Below are positions 29,082 to 37,924 of a DNA stretch of 64,000 nt, piece after piece. Every line of letters starts with the position of its first letter. The first letter of the stretch is position 1. Source of the DNA: Luteibacter sp. dw_328 (GTDB lineage Bacteria; Pseudomonadota; Gammaproteobacteria; Xanthomonadales; Rhodanobacteraceae); assembly GCF_018449605.1 (NCBI RefSeq), contig NZ_JAAVUW010000008.1, forward strand, positions 186,001 through 250,000. Direction: 5' to 3'. The translations under genes were made by a program, and so were the position numbers. The notes beneath the pieces were generated by a model. It was not told the origin of the DNA. It worked only from the letters and a program-made list of their open reading frames with translations, and did no database searches.

Positions 29082-31826
29082 ATGCCTACGCTCACGCTCA
29101 TTGACGGGTCGTCGTACCTGTATCGCGCGTTCCACGCGCTGCCTCCCCTGACCAACGCCTTCGGCGAGCCTACCGGCGCGCTGTTCGGCATCGTCAATAT
29201 GTTGCGCACGACGATGAAGGCCGGCTCGGATTACGTCGCCTTCGTCTGCGACGCACCGGGCCGCACGTTCCGCGACGACCTCTACCCCGAGTACAAGGCC
29301 AACCGCCCGTCGATGCCGGACGACCTCCGCGCCCAAGTCGACCCGATGATGAAGATCGTCGGCGCACTGGGTTTCCCCATCCTCTGCATCCCCGGGGTGG
29401 AAGCCGATGACGTGATCGGCACGCTCGCCCGCCAGGCGGCCGAGGAAGGCATCCACACGATCATCTCGACCGGCGACAAAGACTTCGCACAGATGGTTGG
29501 CCCGCATACCTTGCTGGTCAACACGATGACCAACACCACGATGGACGCGGAAGGCGTGTTCGCCAAGTTCGGCGTGCGTCCCGACCAGATCGTCGACTAC
29601 CTCACCCTGATGGGCGACAGCATCGACAACGTGCCCGGCGTGGATAAATGCGGCCCGAAAACGGCCGCCAAGTGGCTCGGCGAATACCACAACCTCGAGA
29701 ACCTCTTCGCCAACGCCGACAAGGTCGGTGGCAAGATCGGCGAGAACCTGCGCGCTGCCATCCCACGCCTGCCGCTATCACGCGAACTGGTCACCATCCG
29801 TACCGATGTGCCGCTCGAGTTCCGGCCCACGCAGCTGGCCATGCGGGATCGCGACACCGACGCGTTGCGCGAGCTCTACGCGCGCTATGACTTCAAGGCC
29901 GCGCTGAAGGATCTGGACAGTGCCGCCGCGACGACCGTGCCGGCACCGACCGCCGGGGCGGCGGCCGCCAGCGCCAGGCCTGCCGCCGCGGACACACCCC
30001 TCGACGCCTCGCTCTCCGCTGAAGGCGAGTACGAGCTGATCTTCACCGAAGACCGCTTCGCCGCGTGGCTGGAAAAGCTCGAAACCGCGCCGCTGATCGC
30101 CTTCGATACCGAAACCACCAGCATCGACGCGATGCTCGCCGATATCGTCGGTGTATCGCTGTCCGTCGAAACGGGCAAGGCGGCTTACATTCCCCTGGGG
30201 CACGATTATCCGGGTGCCCCGGCCCAGCTATCGCGCGATCACGTGCTCGGCGCATTGAAGCCGATCTTCGAAGACGCGTCACGTCCGAAGGTCGGGCAGC
30301 ACGGCAAGTACGACATCAACATCCTGTCGCATTACGGCATCGACGTGAAGGGCCTGTTGCACGACACCATGCTGGAGTCGTACATCTACAACGCGACGGC
30401 GACGCGCCACGACATGGATTCGCTCGCCACGCGTTATCTCGGTTACACCACCATCAAATACGAGCAGGTCGCCGGCAAGGGCGCCAAGCAGATCTCGTTT
30501 TCGCAGGTCGACTGCGATACCGCATGCCGTTACGCCGCCGAAGATGCCGACGTGACGCTTCGACTGCACCACGCTCTCTGGCCGAAGCTCGAAGCCGAGC
30601 CGTCGCTGCGCGCGGTGTACGCGGACATCGAGATTCCGCTGGTGCCGGTATTGGCGAAGATGGAACGCACGGGCGTACTCATCGACGCCAATGTGCTGCG
30701 CCTGCAGAGCCAGCAGCTCGGCAAGCGCATGGTCGAACTGCAGCAGCTTGCCCATGCCTCCGCCGGCCATGAGTTCAACATGGACTCACCCAAGCAGTTG
30801 CAGGCCGTCCTGTTCGACGAGCTTGGGCTTGCGGCGAAGATCAAGACACCCACGGGCCAGCCCTCGACCAACGAGGAAGCCCTCGAAGCCATCGCCGAAA
30901 CCCATGAGCTACCGCGGCTGATCCTCGAGTATCGCGGCCTCGCCAAGCTGCGCTCGACGTATACCGACAAGCTCGCCGGCATCGTCAACCCGCGCACGGG
31001 CCGCGTGCATACCAGCTATCACCAGGGTGCCGTCGCCACGGGACGCATCAGCTCGTCCGATCCGAACCTGCAGAACATTCCTGTCCGCACCGAAGAAGGC
31101 CGGCGTATTCGCCAGGCCTTCATTGCACCGGAGGGTTGGCGCATCGTCGCCGCCGACTACTCGCAGATCGAACTGCGCATCATGGCCCACCTGTCCAACG
31201 ACGAAGGCCTCGTCCAGGCGTTCAAGCAGGGCGGCGACGTGCATCGCGCCACGGCCGCGGAAGTCTTCGGCGTGCCTGCCGACGAGGTCACGACCAACCA
31301 GCGCCGCGCGGCCAAGGCGATCAACTTCGGCCTGATGTACGGCATGAGCGCCTTCGGGCTGGCCAAGCAACTCGGCGTGGACCGCGGCGAAGCCTCCGAT
31401 TACATGGGCCGCTACTTTTCACGCTATCCGGGCGTGCGCGCTTTCATGGATGCCACGCGCGAACAGGCGCATCGCGATGGCTACGTCCAGACGCTGTTCG
31501 GTCGCCGCCTCTACCTCGAGAACCTCAACTCTCGTAACCAGGCCTTCCGTGCCGGCGCCGAGCGCGCAGCGATCAACGCGCCCATGCAGGGCACGGCGGC
31601 CGACATCATCAAGCGCGCCATGATCGCCGTCTCCGCATGGATCGAACCGCGCGATGACGTGCGCATGCTGATGCAGGTGCACGATGAACTGGTCTTCGAA
31701 GTCCGCGCCGATGCCGTCGACGACGTGCGCGCAGGTATCGAGCGACATATGACCGGGGCGGCCTCGCTGAGCGTCCCGCTGCAGGTGGATATCGGCGTCG
31801 GGGCGAACTGGGACGAGGCACACTAA
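29082..31826 (+). CDS. polA: DNA polymerase I
   Basis: Repair and Okazaki-fragment maturation polymerase of 914 residues. There are three domains: 5'-3' exonuclease (LTLIDGSSYLYRAFHALPPL, TGDKDFAQMV, DNVPGVDKCGPKTAAKWL), 3'-5' proofreading exonuclease (IAFDTETTSIDAM with the metal-binding D/E, YAAEDADVTLRLH) and polymerase (motif A AADYSQIELRIMAHLS, motif B RRAAKAINFGLMYG, motif C MLMQVHDELVFE). The frame is open from 28887 inside the divergent gene, but the ATG at 29082 with GGGGG upstream and the family start decide. Confidence 0.98.
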   Translation: MPTLTLIDGSSYLYRAFHALPPLTNAFGEPTGALFGIVNMLRTTMKAGSDYVAFVCDAPGRTFRDDLYPEYKANRPSMPDDLRAQVDPMMKIVGALGFPILCIPGVEADDVIGTLARQAAEEGIHTIISTGDKDFAQMVGPHTLLVNTMTNTTMDAEGVFAKFGVRPDQIVDYLTLMGDSIDNVPGVDKCGPKTAAKWLGEYHNLENLFANADKVGGKIGENLRAAIPRLPLSRELVTIRTDVPLEFRPTQLAMRDRDTDALRELYARYDFKAALKDLDSAAATTVPAPTAGAAAASARPAAADTPLDASLSAEGEYELIFTEDRFAAWLEKLETAPLIAFDTETTSIDAMLADIVGVSLSVETGKAAYIPLGHDYPGAPAQLSRDHVLGALKPIFEDASRPKVGQHGKYDINILSHYGIDVKGLLHDTMLESYIYNATATRHDMDSLATRYLGYTTIKYEQVAGKGAKQISFSQVDCDTACRYAAEDADVTLRLHHALWPKLEAEPSLRAVYADIEIPLVPVLAKMERTGVLIDANVLRLQSQQLGKRMVELQQLAHASAGHEFNMDSPKQLQAVLFDELGLAAKIKTPTGQPSTNEEALEAIAETHELPRLILEYRGLAKLRSTYTDKLAGIVNPRTGRVHTSYHQGAVATGRISSSDPNLQNIPVRTEEGRRIRQAFIAPEGWRIVAADYSQIELRIMAHLSNDEGLVQAFKQGGDVHRATAAEVFGVPADEVTTNQRRAAKAINFGLMYGMSAFGLAKQLGVDRGEASDYMGRYFSRYPGVRAFMDATREQAHRDGYVQTLFGRRLYLENLNSRNQAFRAGAERAAINAPMQGTAADIIKRAMIAVSAWIEPRDDVRMLMQVHDELVFEVRADAVDDVRAGIERHMTGAASLSVPLQVDIGVGANWDEAH

Positions 31827-31914
31827 GCTGCCGCTAAGCGTTTCCGGCCGCACTTGGCCGTCCAAACGTAAGTTTTCCGTTTAGTCGTACATTTCGTTTA
31901 GTGGCAAGTCGTTG

Positions 31915-31950
31915 AAAAATCAGCCCATGAACGCGGGCTGATTTTTTTTT
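31915..31950 (+). terminator. Rho-independent terminator downstream of polA
   Basis: Stem ATCAGCCC/GGGCTGAT (31919-31942) followed by a run of nine T, with A-rich sequence before it. It separates polA from the sRNA gene downstream. Confidence 0.9.
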
Positions 31951-31998
31951 GCATCGATGATGCAACTTTGCCTCGTTCCGCACGTCTATATATTCGGA

Positions 31999-32128
31999 CG
32001 CACGCAACGGCGTCCCATCGGTGGGCCTCACCTCCCTAAGAGGCCCCCTCAAGGTGGACCGGTTCTTCCCCTGGTTCCGGTCTTCCACCCCGCCCCGAGA
32101 GCTCCCCTGGCTCTCGGGGTTTTTTTTG
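31999..32128 (+). ncRNA. sX13-like small RNA with three C-rich hairpin loops
   Basis: A non-coding interval between polA and a DUF3185 gene folds into three hairpins in a row. The first is GGCCTC/GAGGCC (32024-32045) with loop ACCTCCCTAA. The second is GGTGGACCGG paired with CCGG..TCCACC (32053-32089), with C-rich loop TTCTTCCCCTGGTT. The third is a perfect nine-pair stem CCCCGAGAG (32093-32119) with loop CTCCCCTGG and eight T, which is an intrinsic terminator. The pyrimidine loops can pair with G-rich ribosome binding sites. A -10-like TATATT (31989-31994) precedes it. The Xanthomonas sRNA sX13, as I recall it, has the same three C-rich-loop design and the same place after polA. The 5' end is estimated. 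Confidence 0.75.
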
Positions 32129-32188
32129 CCCACACCGCCTGCACATTCACACCCGCATCCTCGGCGCCACTTAACGGGAGGAATCACC

Positions 32189-32407
32189 ATGCGCGCAGGT
32201 CTCATCGTCGTCGGCGTCATCCTTATCGGCCTCGGGCTGTGGGTCACCCTGGGCAACGGCAGCTACCAGAAGACCGATACGGTCGCCTCGATCGGCTCGG
32301 CCAAGCTCGAGGCCACGCACGACAAGTCGATTCCGCAGTGGGTAGGCATCGCCGGCATCGTCCTGGGCAGCATCGTTGCCGTCGCCGGATTCTCCCGGAA
32401 GAACTGA
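32189..32407 (+). CDS. DUF3185 small membrane protein
   Basis: A 72-residue protein with two hydrophobic helices (AGLIVVGVILIGLGLWVTLG and WVGIAGIVLGSIVAVAGF) separated by a short charged loop. It fits the DUF3185 family of unknown function. GGGAGGAA lies six bases before the chosen ATG. The same frame is open upstream through the sRNA, but that part is not protein-like. Confidence 0.88.
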   Translation: MRAGLIVVGVILIGLGLWVTLGNGSYQKTDTVASIGSAKLEATHDKSIPQWVGIAGIVLGSIVAVAGFSRKN

Positions 32408-32418
32408 GCCCCACCCGG

Positions 32419-32424
32419 TACAAT
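32419..32424 (+). promoter_or_regulatory. Candidate -10 box of uvrD
   Basis: TACAAT seven bases before the uvrD ATG. Transcription from here would give a message with practically no leader. Confidence 0.4.
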
Positions 32425-32430
32425 GGGGGG

Positions 32431-34647
32431 ATGGATGTTTCCCATCTCCTCGATTCCCTCAACGACGCCCAGCGCGAGGCCGTCAGCGCCCCGCCCGGGC
32501 ACTATCTGATCCTCGCCGGTGCCGGCTCCGGCAAGACCCGTGTCCTGATCAACCGTATCGGTTGGCTGACCCAGGTCGAGCGGGTGCCCCCGTGGGCGAT
32601 CCTCGCCGTGACCTTTACCAACAAGGCGGCCGGCGAGATGCGTACGCGCCTCGACGGAATCATCCCGGGGGGCACGCAGGGCCTGACAGTCGGCACCTTC
32701 CACGGCATCGCCCATCGCCTTCTCCGGCGACACTGGCGCGAGGCGGGCCTGGTCGAAGGTTTCCAGATCCTCGATTCGGACGACCAGCAACGCCTGATCA
32801 AGCGGATCATCGCCGGACTTGGCCTTGACGAAGCACGCTTTCCGCCGCGTCAGGCCAGCTGGCAGATCAATAACTGGAAGGACGAAGGCAAGCGCCCGGA
32901 CGCGATCGAGCATCGCGACCATCCGGTCACGCGCACCTTCGTCGAGATCTACAAGGCCTACGAACAACAATGCCAGCGCGCCGGCCTGGTCGACTTCGCC
33001 GAGCTGCTGCTGCGTGCGCACGAGCTATGGCTGAAAGACCCACAGGTACTCAAGCACTACCAGGATCGCTGGCGCTATCTGTTGATCGACGAGTTCCAGG
33101 ACACCAACACGCTGCAGTACGCGTGGATTCGCGTACTCGCCGGCAGCACCGGCCAGGTCTTCGTGGTCGGTGACGACGACCAGGCCATCTACGGCTGGCG
33201 CGGCGCGAAAGTCGAGAACGTGCAGCAGTTCCTCAACGACTTCGCCGGTGCGAAGACGATCCGCCTGGAGCAGAACTACCGCTCCACCTCGACGATCCTC
33301 AACGCGGCCAACGCAGTCATCTCGCGCAACGGCGGCCGTCTGGGCAAGCAGCTGTGGACCGATGGCGGCGAAGGCGAGCGCATCGCGCTTTACGCCGCCT
33401 ATAACGAACAGGACGAGGCGCGCTTCGTCATCGAGCGCATTCGCGAGCACATCGCTGAAACCGGGAACGCACGCGACTGCGCCATCCTCTACCGCTCCAA
33501 CGCGCAGTCACGCAACTTCGAAGAACAGCTGATCCAGCGCGACCTGCCCTACCGCGTCTACGGTGGCCTGCGCTTCTTCGAACGCGCTGAAATCAAGGAT
33601 GCCCTGGCCTACCTGCGCCTGGCGTCGAGCCGTCATGACGATGCCGCCTTCGAGCGTGCCGTGAATACGCCGCCGCGCGGCATCGGCGACCGCACGCTCG
33701 ACGAGCTGCGCCGGCGCGCACGTACCGACAGCAGCTCCATGTGGGAGGCCATGCTGACGGAAGCATCCATCGGCGGCCTCGCAGGCCGCGCGAAGAATGC
33801 GCTCAAGGCTTTCATCGGCCTCGTCGACAACCTCGCGCGCACCTTCGGCGGCCACGACAGGCTCGATGGCGACGAATCGCCCACGGCACTGAGTCTCGCC
33901 GAGCAGATCGAGCACGCGATCCTCCACACCGGGCTGCGCGACTTCTACGAAAACGACAAGCGTGGCAATGGCGAGGCGCGCGTCGAAAACCTGGACGAGC
34001 TGGTCAACGTCGCGAGCCGTTTCGAGATGACCCCGGAAGACGTCGACGCCGGCCTCAACGAACTCTCGGCCTTCCTGTCGCATGCTTCACTGGAGGCCGG
34101 TGAGGGCCAGGGTGAAGCATGGGACGACTGCGTGCAGCTGATGACGCTGCATTCGGCCAAGGGCCTCGAGTTTCCCATCGTCTTCCTCGTCGGCATGGAA
34201 GAAGGCCTGTTCCCGAGCCAGCGTTCCACCGAGGAAGACAACCGGCTCGAGGAAGAGCGCCGTCTCGCGTACGTCGGCATCACCCGTGCGCGCGAACGCC
34301 TGTACGTGTCGCACGCGGAGTCGCGGCGCATGCACGGCACGGAGATGCTGGCCCGGCCCTCGCGTTTCCTGGGCGAGATCCCGCCGGAGCTGATCGACGA
34401 ACTGCGCCCCCGCGTGCAGGTATCGCGACCGGCCTACGCCGACCGTTATTCAGGCGGTGGCGGCAGTAGTTCCCTGGTGGAGGCCTCACCCATCGCGCTC
34501 GGCCAGCGGGTCAGCCACCCCAAATTCGGCGAAGGCACGGTCGTCAGCGCCGAGGGCGCCGGGGCCCATATGCGCCTGCAGGTGAACTTCGAGGATGCCG
34601 GAAGCAAGTGGTTGGTTTACGCTTACGCGAATCTGACCGCGTTGTAA
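32431..34647 (+). CDS. uvrD: DNA helicase II UvrD
   Basis: Superfamily 1 3'-5' helicase for nucleotide excision and mismatch repair. At 738 residues it is full length and has the SF1 motifs in order: Q-motif LNDAQREAV, Walker A AGAGSGKTRVL, Ia AVTFTNKAAGEMRTRL, Walker B LIDEFQDTN, III VVGDDDQAIYGWRGA, IV EQNYRSTSTIL, V MTLHSAKGLEFPIVFLVG, VI RRLAYVGITRARERLY. The C-terminal RVSHPKFGEGTVVSAEG segment is the PcrA/UvrD tail. The start is ATG 32431, inside a longer open frame. Confidence 0.97.
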   Translation: MDVSHLLDSLNDAQREAVSAPPGHYLILAGAGSGKTRVLINRIGWLTQVERVPPWAILAVTFTNKAAGEMRTRLDGIIPGGTQGLTVGTFHGIAHRLLRRHWREAGLVEGFQILDSDDQQRLIKRIIAGLGLDEARFPPRQASWQINNWKDEGKRPDAIEHRDHPVTRTFVEIYKAYEQQCQRAGLVDFAELLLRAHELWLKDPQVLKHYQDRWRYLLIDEFQDTNTLQYAWIRVLAGSTGQVFVVGDDDQAIYGWRGAKVENVQQFLNDFAGAKTIRLEQNYRSTSTILNAANAVISRNGGRLGKQLWTDGGEGERIALYAAYNEQDEARFVIERIREHIAETGNARDCAILYRSNAQSRNFEEQLIQRDLPYRVYGGLRFFERAEIKDALAYLRLASSRHDDAAFERAVNTPPRGIGDRTLDELRRRARTDSSSMWEAMLTEASIGGLAGRAKNALKAFIGLVDNLARTFGGHDRLDGDESPTALSLAEQIEHAILHTGLRDFYENDKRGNGEARVENLDELVNVASRFEMTPEDVDAGLNELSAFLSHASLEAGEGQGEAWDDCVQLMTLHSAKGLEFPIVFLVGMEEGLFPSQRSTEEDNRLEEERRLAYVGITRARERLYVSHAESRRMHGTEMLARPSRFLGEIPPELIDELRPRVQVSRPAYADRYSGGGGSSSLVEASPIALGQRVSHPKFGEGTVVSAEGAGAHMRLQVNFEDAGSKWLVYAYANLTAL

Positions 34648-34663
34648 GGGGCTCCAACGCGCC

Positions 34664-34685
34664 ACGCTCCCATCCACGGGAGCGT
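34664..34685. terminator. Hairpin between uvrD and hscC, possible terminator
   Basis: Perfect eight-bp stem ACGCTCCC/GGGAGCGT with six-base loop, 17 bp after the uvrD stop. It has no T-run, so termination here is only a possibility. Confidence 0.4.
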
Positions 34686-34738
34686 CGTGGCGTGCCCTGA
34701 GAGCGGCAGCGCGAACCGCACCAGGGAGCAACAGACAC

Positions 34739-36454
34739 ATGATCGTGGGGATCGACCTCGGCACGACCAACAGCCTCGTCGCGGCGTGGATCGACGGCGC
34801 TCCGCGCCTGATCCCGAATGCGCTGGGTGGGATGCTCACGCCCTCCTGTGTCGGGATCGACCAGGACGGCAGCGTGCTGGTGGGCGAAGCGGCACGCGAA
34901 CGCCTGCAGACCCATCCGGAGCAGACCGCCTCGCTCTTCAAGCGCTACATGGGCAGTGCGCGGACCGTGCGTCTTGGTGATCGCGACTATCGGGCAGAGG
35001 AGCTTTCCGCCCTCGTCCTCCGTTCGCTGAAGGCCGACGCCGAGGCCGCGCTTGGCGTCCCGGTCACCGAAGCCATCATTACCGTTCCGGCCTACTTCTC
35101 CGATGCCCAACGCAAGGCCACTCGTGTCGCCGGCGAGCTCGCCGGCCTCAAGGTTGAACGCCTGCTCAACGAGCCCACCGCCGCCGCACTGGCCTACGGC
35201 CTCCACGACGCTCAGGGCGAGACGCAGTTCCTCGTCTTCGATCTCGGCGGCGGCACGTTCGATGTCTCGATCCTGGAAATGTTCGACGGCGTGATGGAAG
35301 TGCGCGCCAGCGCCGGTGACAACATGCTCGGTGGCGAAGACTTCGTCACCCTGATCGCGGGCCTCGCTTTCCAGAACGGCATTCCTGACGCGGCGAGTAC
35401 GGACCCCGTATTCATGCAACGTCTGACGGCGCGTGCGGAAGCGGCCAAGCGCCAACTGGGTACCCAGGCAAGTGTGGTCTTCGACGTCACCTGGAAGGGC
35501 CACGAGGCCCGCGTCGAACTCGATAACGAAGCATTCGAGAAGCTCTCGCAGCCGCTACTCACGCGACTCTGGCGCCCGATCGAACGCTCGCTTCGCGACG
35601 CTCGCATCCGTGCCGCCGATCTCGATAACGTGGTCCTCGCGGGGGGCGCGACGCGAATGCCCATGATTCGCGCCCTGGCGACGCGCATGTTCGGACGGTT
35701 CCCCGCCATGGGACACAACCCGGACGAAGTGGTCGCACTCGGTGCCGCGGTCCAGGCCGGACTGAAGATGAAGGACAAGGCGCTCCAGGAGATGGTGATG
35801 ACGGACGTGTGTCCGTACACCCTTGGCACCGCCGTCTCGCGTCATATCGAAGGTGGTGGACGGGCCGATGGCCTCTATTCGCCGATCATCCAACGCAACA
35901 CCGTGGTGCCGGTCAGCCGCGTTCAGCGCTACGTGCCTGTCGACCCCAACCAGCCGTCCCTTCGCATCGATGTCTACCAGGGCGAGTCGCGACTGGTTCG
36001 CGACAACATCCTGCTCGGCGAAGTGACCGTGCCCCTCACGCCTGGTCCCGGCCATGCGGAGGGCGTGGATGTACGCTTCACTTACGACGTCAACGGCCTT
36101 CTCGAAGTCGAAGTCACCCTCGTTGCAACGTCGGAAACGCGCCACCTCGTCATCGAAGGTCATGAAGGAAGCCTGGGGCCCGACGAGATCGCACGACGGC
36201 TCGAAGCGCTGGCGGCACTCAAGGTGCATCCACGCGATACGCTCGAGAACCGCACGCTGCTCGCGCGTGCCGAACGCCTCTACGAACAATTGCTAGACCA
36301 GGCGCGCGACCATCTGGGCCAGATGATCCTGCGCTTCGAGCAGGTGCTGGCGACGCAGGATCCGCGCCTTGTCGCACGCGACGCCGCGTTGTTCCGCGAT
36401 GCCTTGCAAGGCATCGAGGCAAACGATCACTTCGCACCCGACCTGGCGGACTAA
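34739..36454 (+). CDS. hscC: HscC-type Hsp70 chaperone
   Basis: An Hsp70 ATPase of 571 residues, shorter than DnaK, with the HscC-specific sequence style: IVGIDLGTTNSLVAAWIDG, LIPNALGGMLTPS, ALFKRYMGS. The ATPase motifs are VPAYFSDAQRKATRVAGELAGL, LLNEPTAAALAYG and VFDLGGGTFDVSILE. The substrate-binding domain is present, but the C-terminal lid is short and lacks an EEVD-like tail. E. coli HscC works with its own J-proteins (DjlB, DjlC) encoded nearby, and here a J-like gene follows 11 bp downstream. The client is unknown. Confidence 0.93.
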   Translation: MIVGIDLGTTNSLVAAWIDGAPRLIPNALGGMLTPSCVGIDQDGSVLVGEAARERLQTHPEQTASLFKRYMGSARTVRLGDRDYRAEELSALVLRSLKADAEAALGVPVTEAIITVPAYFSDAQRKATRVAGELAGLKVERLLNEPTAAALAYGLHDAQGETQFLVFDLGGGTFDVSILEMFDGVMEVRASAGDNMLGGEDFVTLIAGLAFQNGIPDAASTDPVFMQRLTARAEAAKRQLGTQASVVFDVTWKGHEARVELDNEAFEKLSQPLLTRLWRPIERSLRDARIRAADLDNVVLAGGATRMPMIRALATRMFGRFPAMGHNPDEVVALGAAVQAGLKMKDKALQEMVMTDVCPYTLGTAVSRHIEGGGRADGLYSPIIQRNTVVPVSRVQRYVPVDPNQPSLRIDVYQGESRLVRDNILLGEVTVPLTPGPGHAEGVDVRFTYDVNGLLEVEVTLVATSETRHLVIEGHEGSLGPDEIARRLEALAALKVHPRDTLENRTLLARAERLYEQLLDQARDHLGQMILRFEQVLATQDPRLVARDAALFRDALQGIEANDHFAPDLAD

Positions 36455-36465
36455 GGAATAGCCTT

Positions 36466-37923
36466 ATGTCGATGCCCTGGTTCCTGGCACTGCTGCAGCT
36501 TCCCCCGCACGCCGACGAGCGTTCGGTACGCCGCGCCTACGCCCTTCGCCTCAAGCTGATCGACCCGGCAACCGACCCGGCGGGGTTTGCCCAATTACGC
36601 GAGGCTTACGAAGCAGCGCGCGCCTGGGTGGCTGACGAGGACCACATCGTCGACGTCAACGTTGAAGCGCCTCCTCCTGCCGCGGAGCCAGAGCCGGAGC
36701 CGGCGCGGGTCGACGATGCGAGCCCGCTCCCGGCCGTCGTGGCGATCAATCCGCAGGAAGAGGCCATACGACTCATCGATTGGCTCGCCACGCGCATCGC
36801 GTACGGCGAGGCGTCGGACATCCGGCAGGATCTGGAAGCCTGTACCGCAAAACTTCGCCTGCAATACATCGATGCGCCGGGAATATTCGAGGACGTTCTG
36901 ATCGATCGTCTCGCAAGAGGCCTGCTCCGCAAGCGTGCGTACGTGTTCGACTTCGCCGCGCAACATTTTCATTGGCAGGAGATCGGCCACCTCGCGGCGC
37001 TCGGCCCGAAGGGCATGTGGATCGATGCCGTGGAATCGCAACGCATGGCCTGGGCCGGCCTGCCCCCGCTCATTCGCGCGAACAGGCTTTCCCTGATCGA
37101 GCGAGCCGAAGCGTCAAAGGGCGCGTTACCCTCGCAGATCGTCAGGCGCTGGTTCGAAGTCCGCGACGACTTTCGACGATTTCCGGCTTACCTTGGCCTG
37201 TACCTGACGGTCCCGCGCCAGCAGGAATGGGCGTTGTGTTACGACGCGTTACCCGCAACCGAGCGGCAGGCGCTCGAAACGCCCGTAAAGAAACGTCGCC
37301 TACGCATACTGGCCCCCGTCTGGGTCGTCGTGGTCATCGTCGCACTCGGTGTCCTGACTCGTCCGTCTCTCTATCAGGGCACGTTGGACCATCGGCCGGC
37401 CCTTGCCGAGCCGTCTTCGGTTCCCGCGGCATCGGCACCCATGGGCCGGAGGGTCTCGAACGATCTGCAAGTCGCTCTCGCCGAGCCCGTCGCCCCTGCC
37501 AGGCAGGGCAAGGGATGGATCGTCATCACGCTCACCAATCGTGGGCGATCACCGTTGTTCCTCAGGAAGGCTCTGACTCCGCCGATGACGCGCGATGGTC
37601 ATGTCGGCCGCCCCCTGTTCACCATCGTCGACCAGCATGGCATCCGGCCGAGGTTCAGGGGCCTGGAGAACCCTACCGACGCAAGGGATCCGGCGAGCTT
37701 CTATCTCCGCCTCGATCCGGGACAGACGCTGACCAATGCGCTGGACCTTTCCGTCGACTACGACCTCCTTCCGGAGAGGCGTTACACGATTCGATATACG
37801 CAGCCCGTCACCGGGAGCGGCAGTGTCGACGCAAACGGCGCGCCCCACGACGAGAGCGAGTACGTGGCGAGCAACACCGTTTACATGGACTTTCACGGCT
37901 GGGGCCGATCCACCAGCGACTGA
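36466..37923 (+). CDS. Membrane protein with degenerate N-terminal J-domain, HscC partner
   Basis: A 485-residue protein. Residues 4-50 (WFLALLQLPPHADERSVRR, then AYALRLKLIDPATDPAGFAQLREAYEAA) look like a J-domain in helix pattern, but the HPD tripeptide is missing; IDPATD occupies its place. A Pro/Glu linker and a helical cytosolic region follow, then one transmembrane segment (around VWVVVVIVALGVL, residues 285-297) and a C-terminal domain that would be periplasmic. AAGGAA precedes the ATG, 11 bp after hscC, so the two are almost surely one operon. In E. coli the DjlB/DjlC J-proteins pair with HscC. How this version stimulates the ATPase is unclear. Confidence 0.8.
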   Translation: MSMPWFLALLQLPPHADERSVRRAYALRLKLIDPATDPAGFAQLREAYEAARAWVADEDHIVDVNVEAPPPAAEPEPEPARVDDASPLPAVVAINPQEEAIRLIDWLATRIAYGEASDIRQDLEACTAKLRLQYIDAPGIFEDVLIDRLARGLLRKRAYVFDFAAQHFHWQEIGHLAALGPKGMWIDAVESQRMAWAGLPPLIRANRLSLIERAEASKGALPSQIVRRWFEVRDDFRRFPAYLGLYLTVPRQQEWALCYDALPATERQALETPVKKRRLRILAPVWVVVVIVALGVLTRPSLYQGTLDHRPALAEPSSVPAASAPMGRRVSNDLQVALAEPVAPARQGKGWIVITLTNRGRSPLFLRKALTPPMTRDGHVGRPLFTIVDQHGIRPRFRGLENPTDARDPASFYLRLDPGQTLTNALDLSVDYDLLPERRYTIRYTQPVTGSGSVDANGAPHDESEYVASNTVYMDFHGWGRSTSD

Positions 37924-37924
37924 C

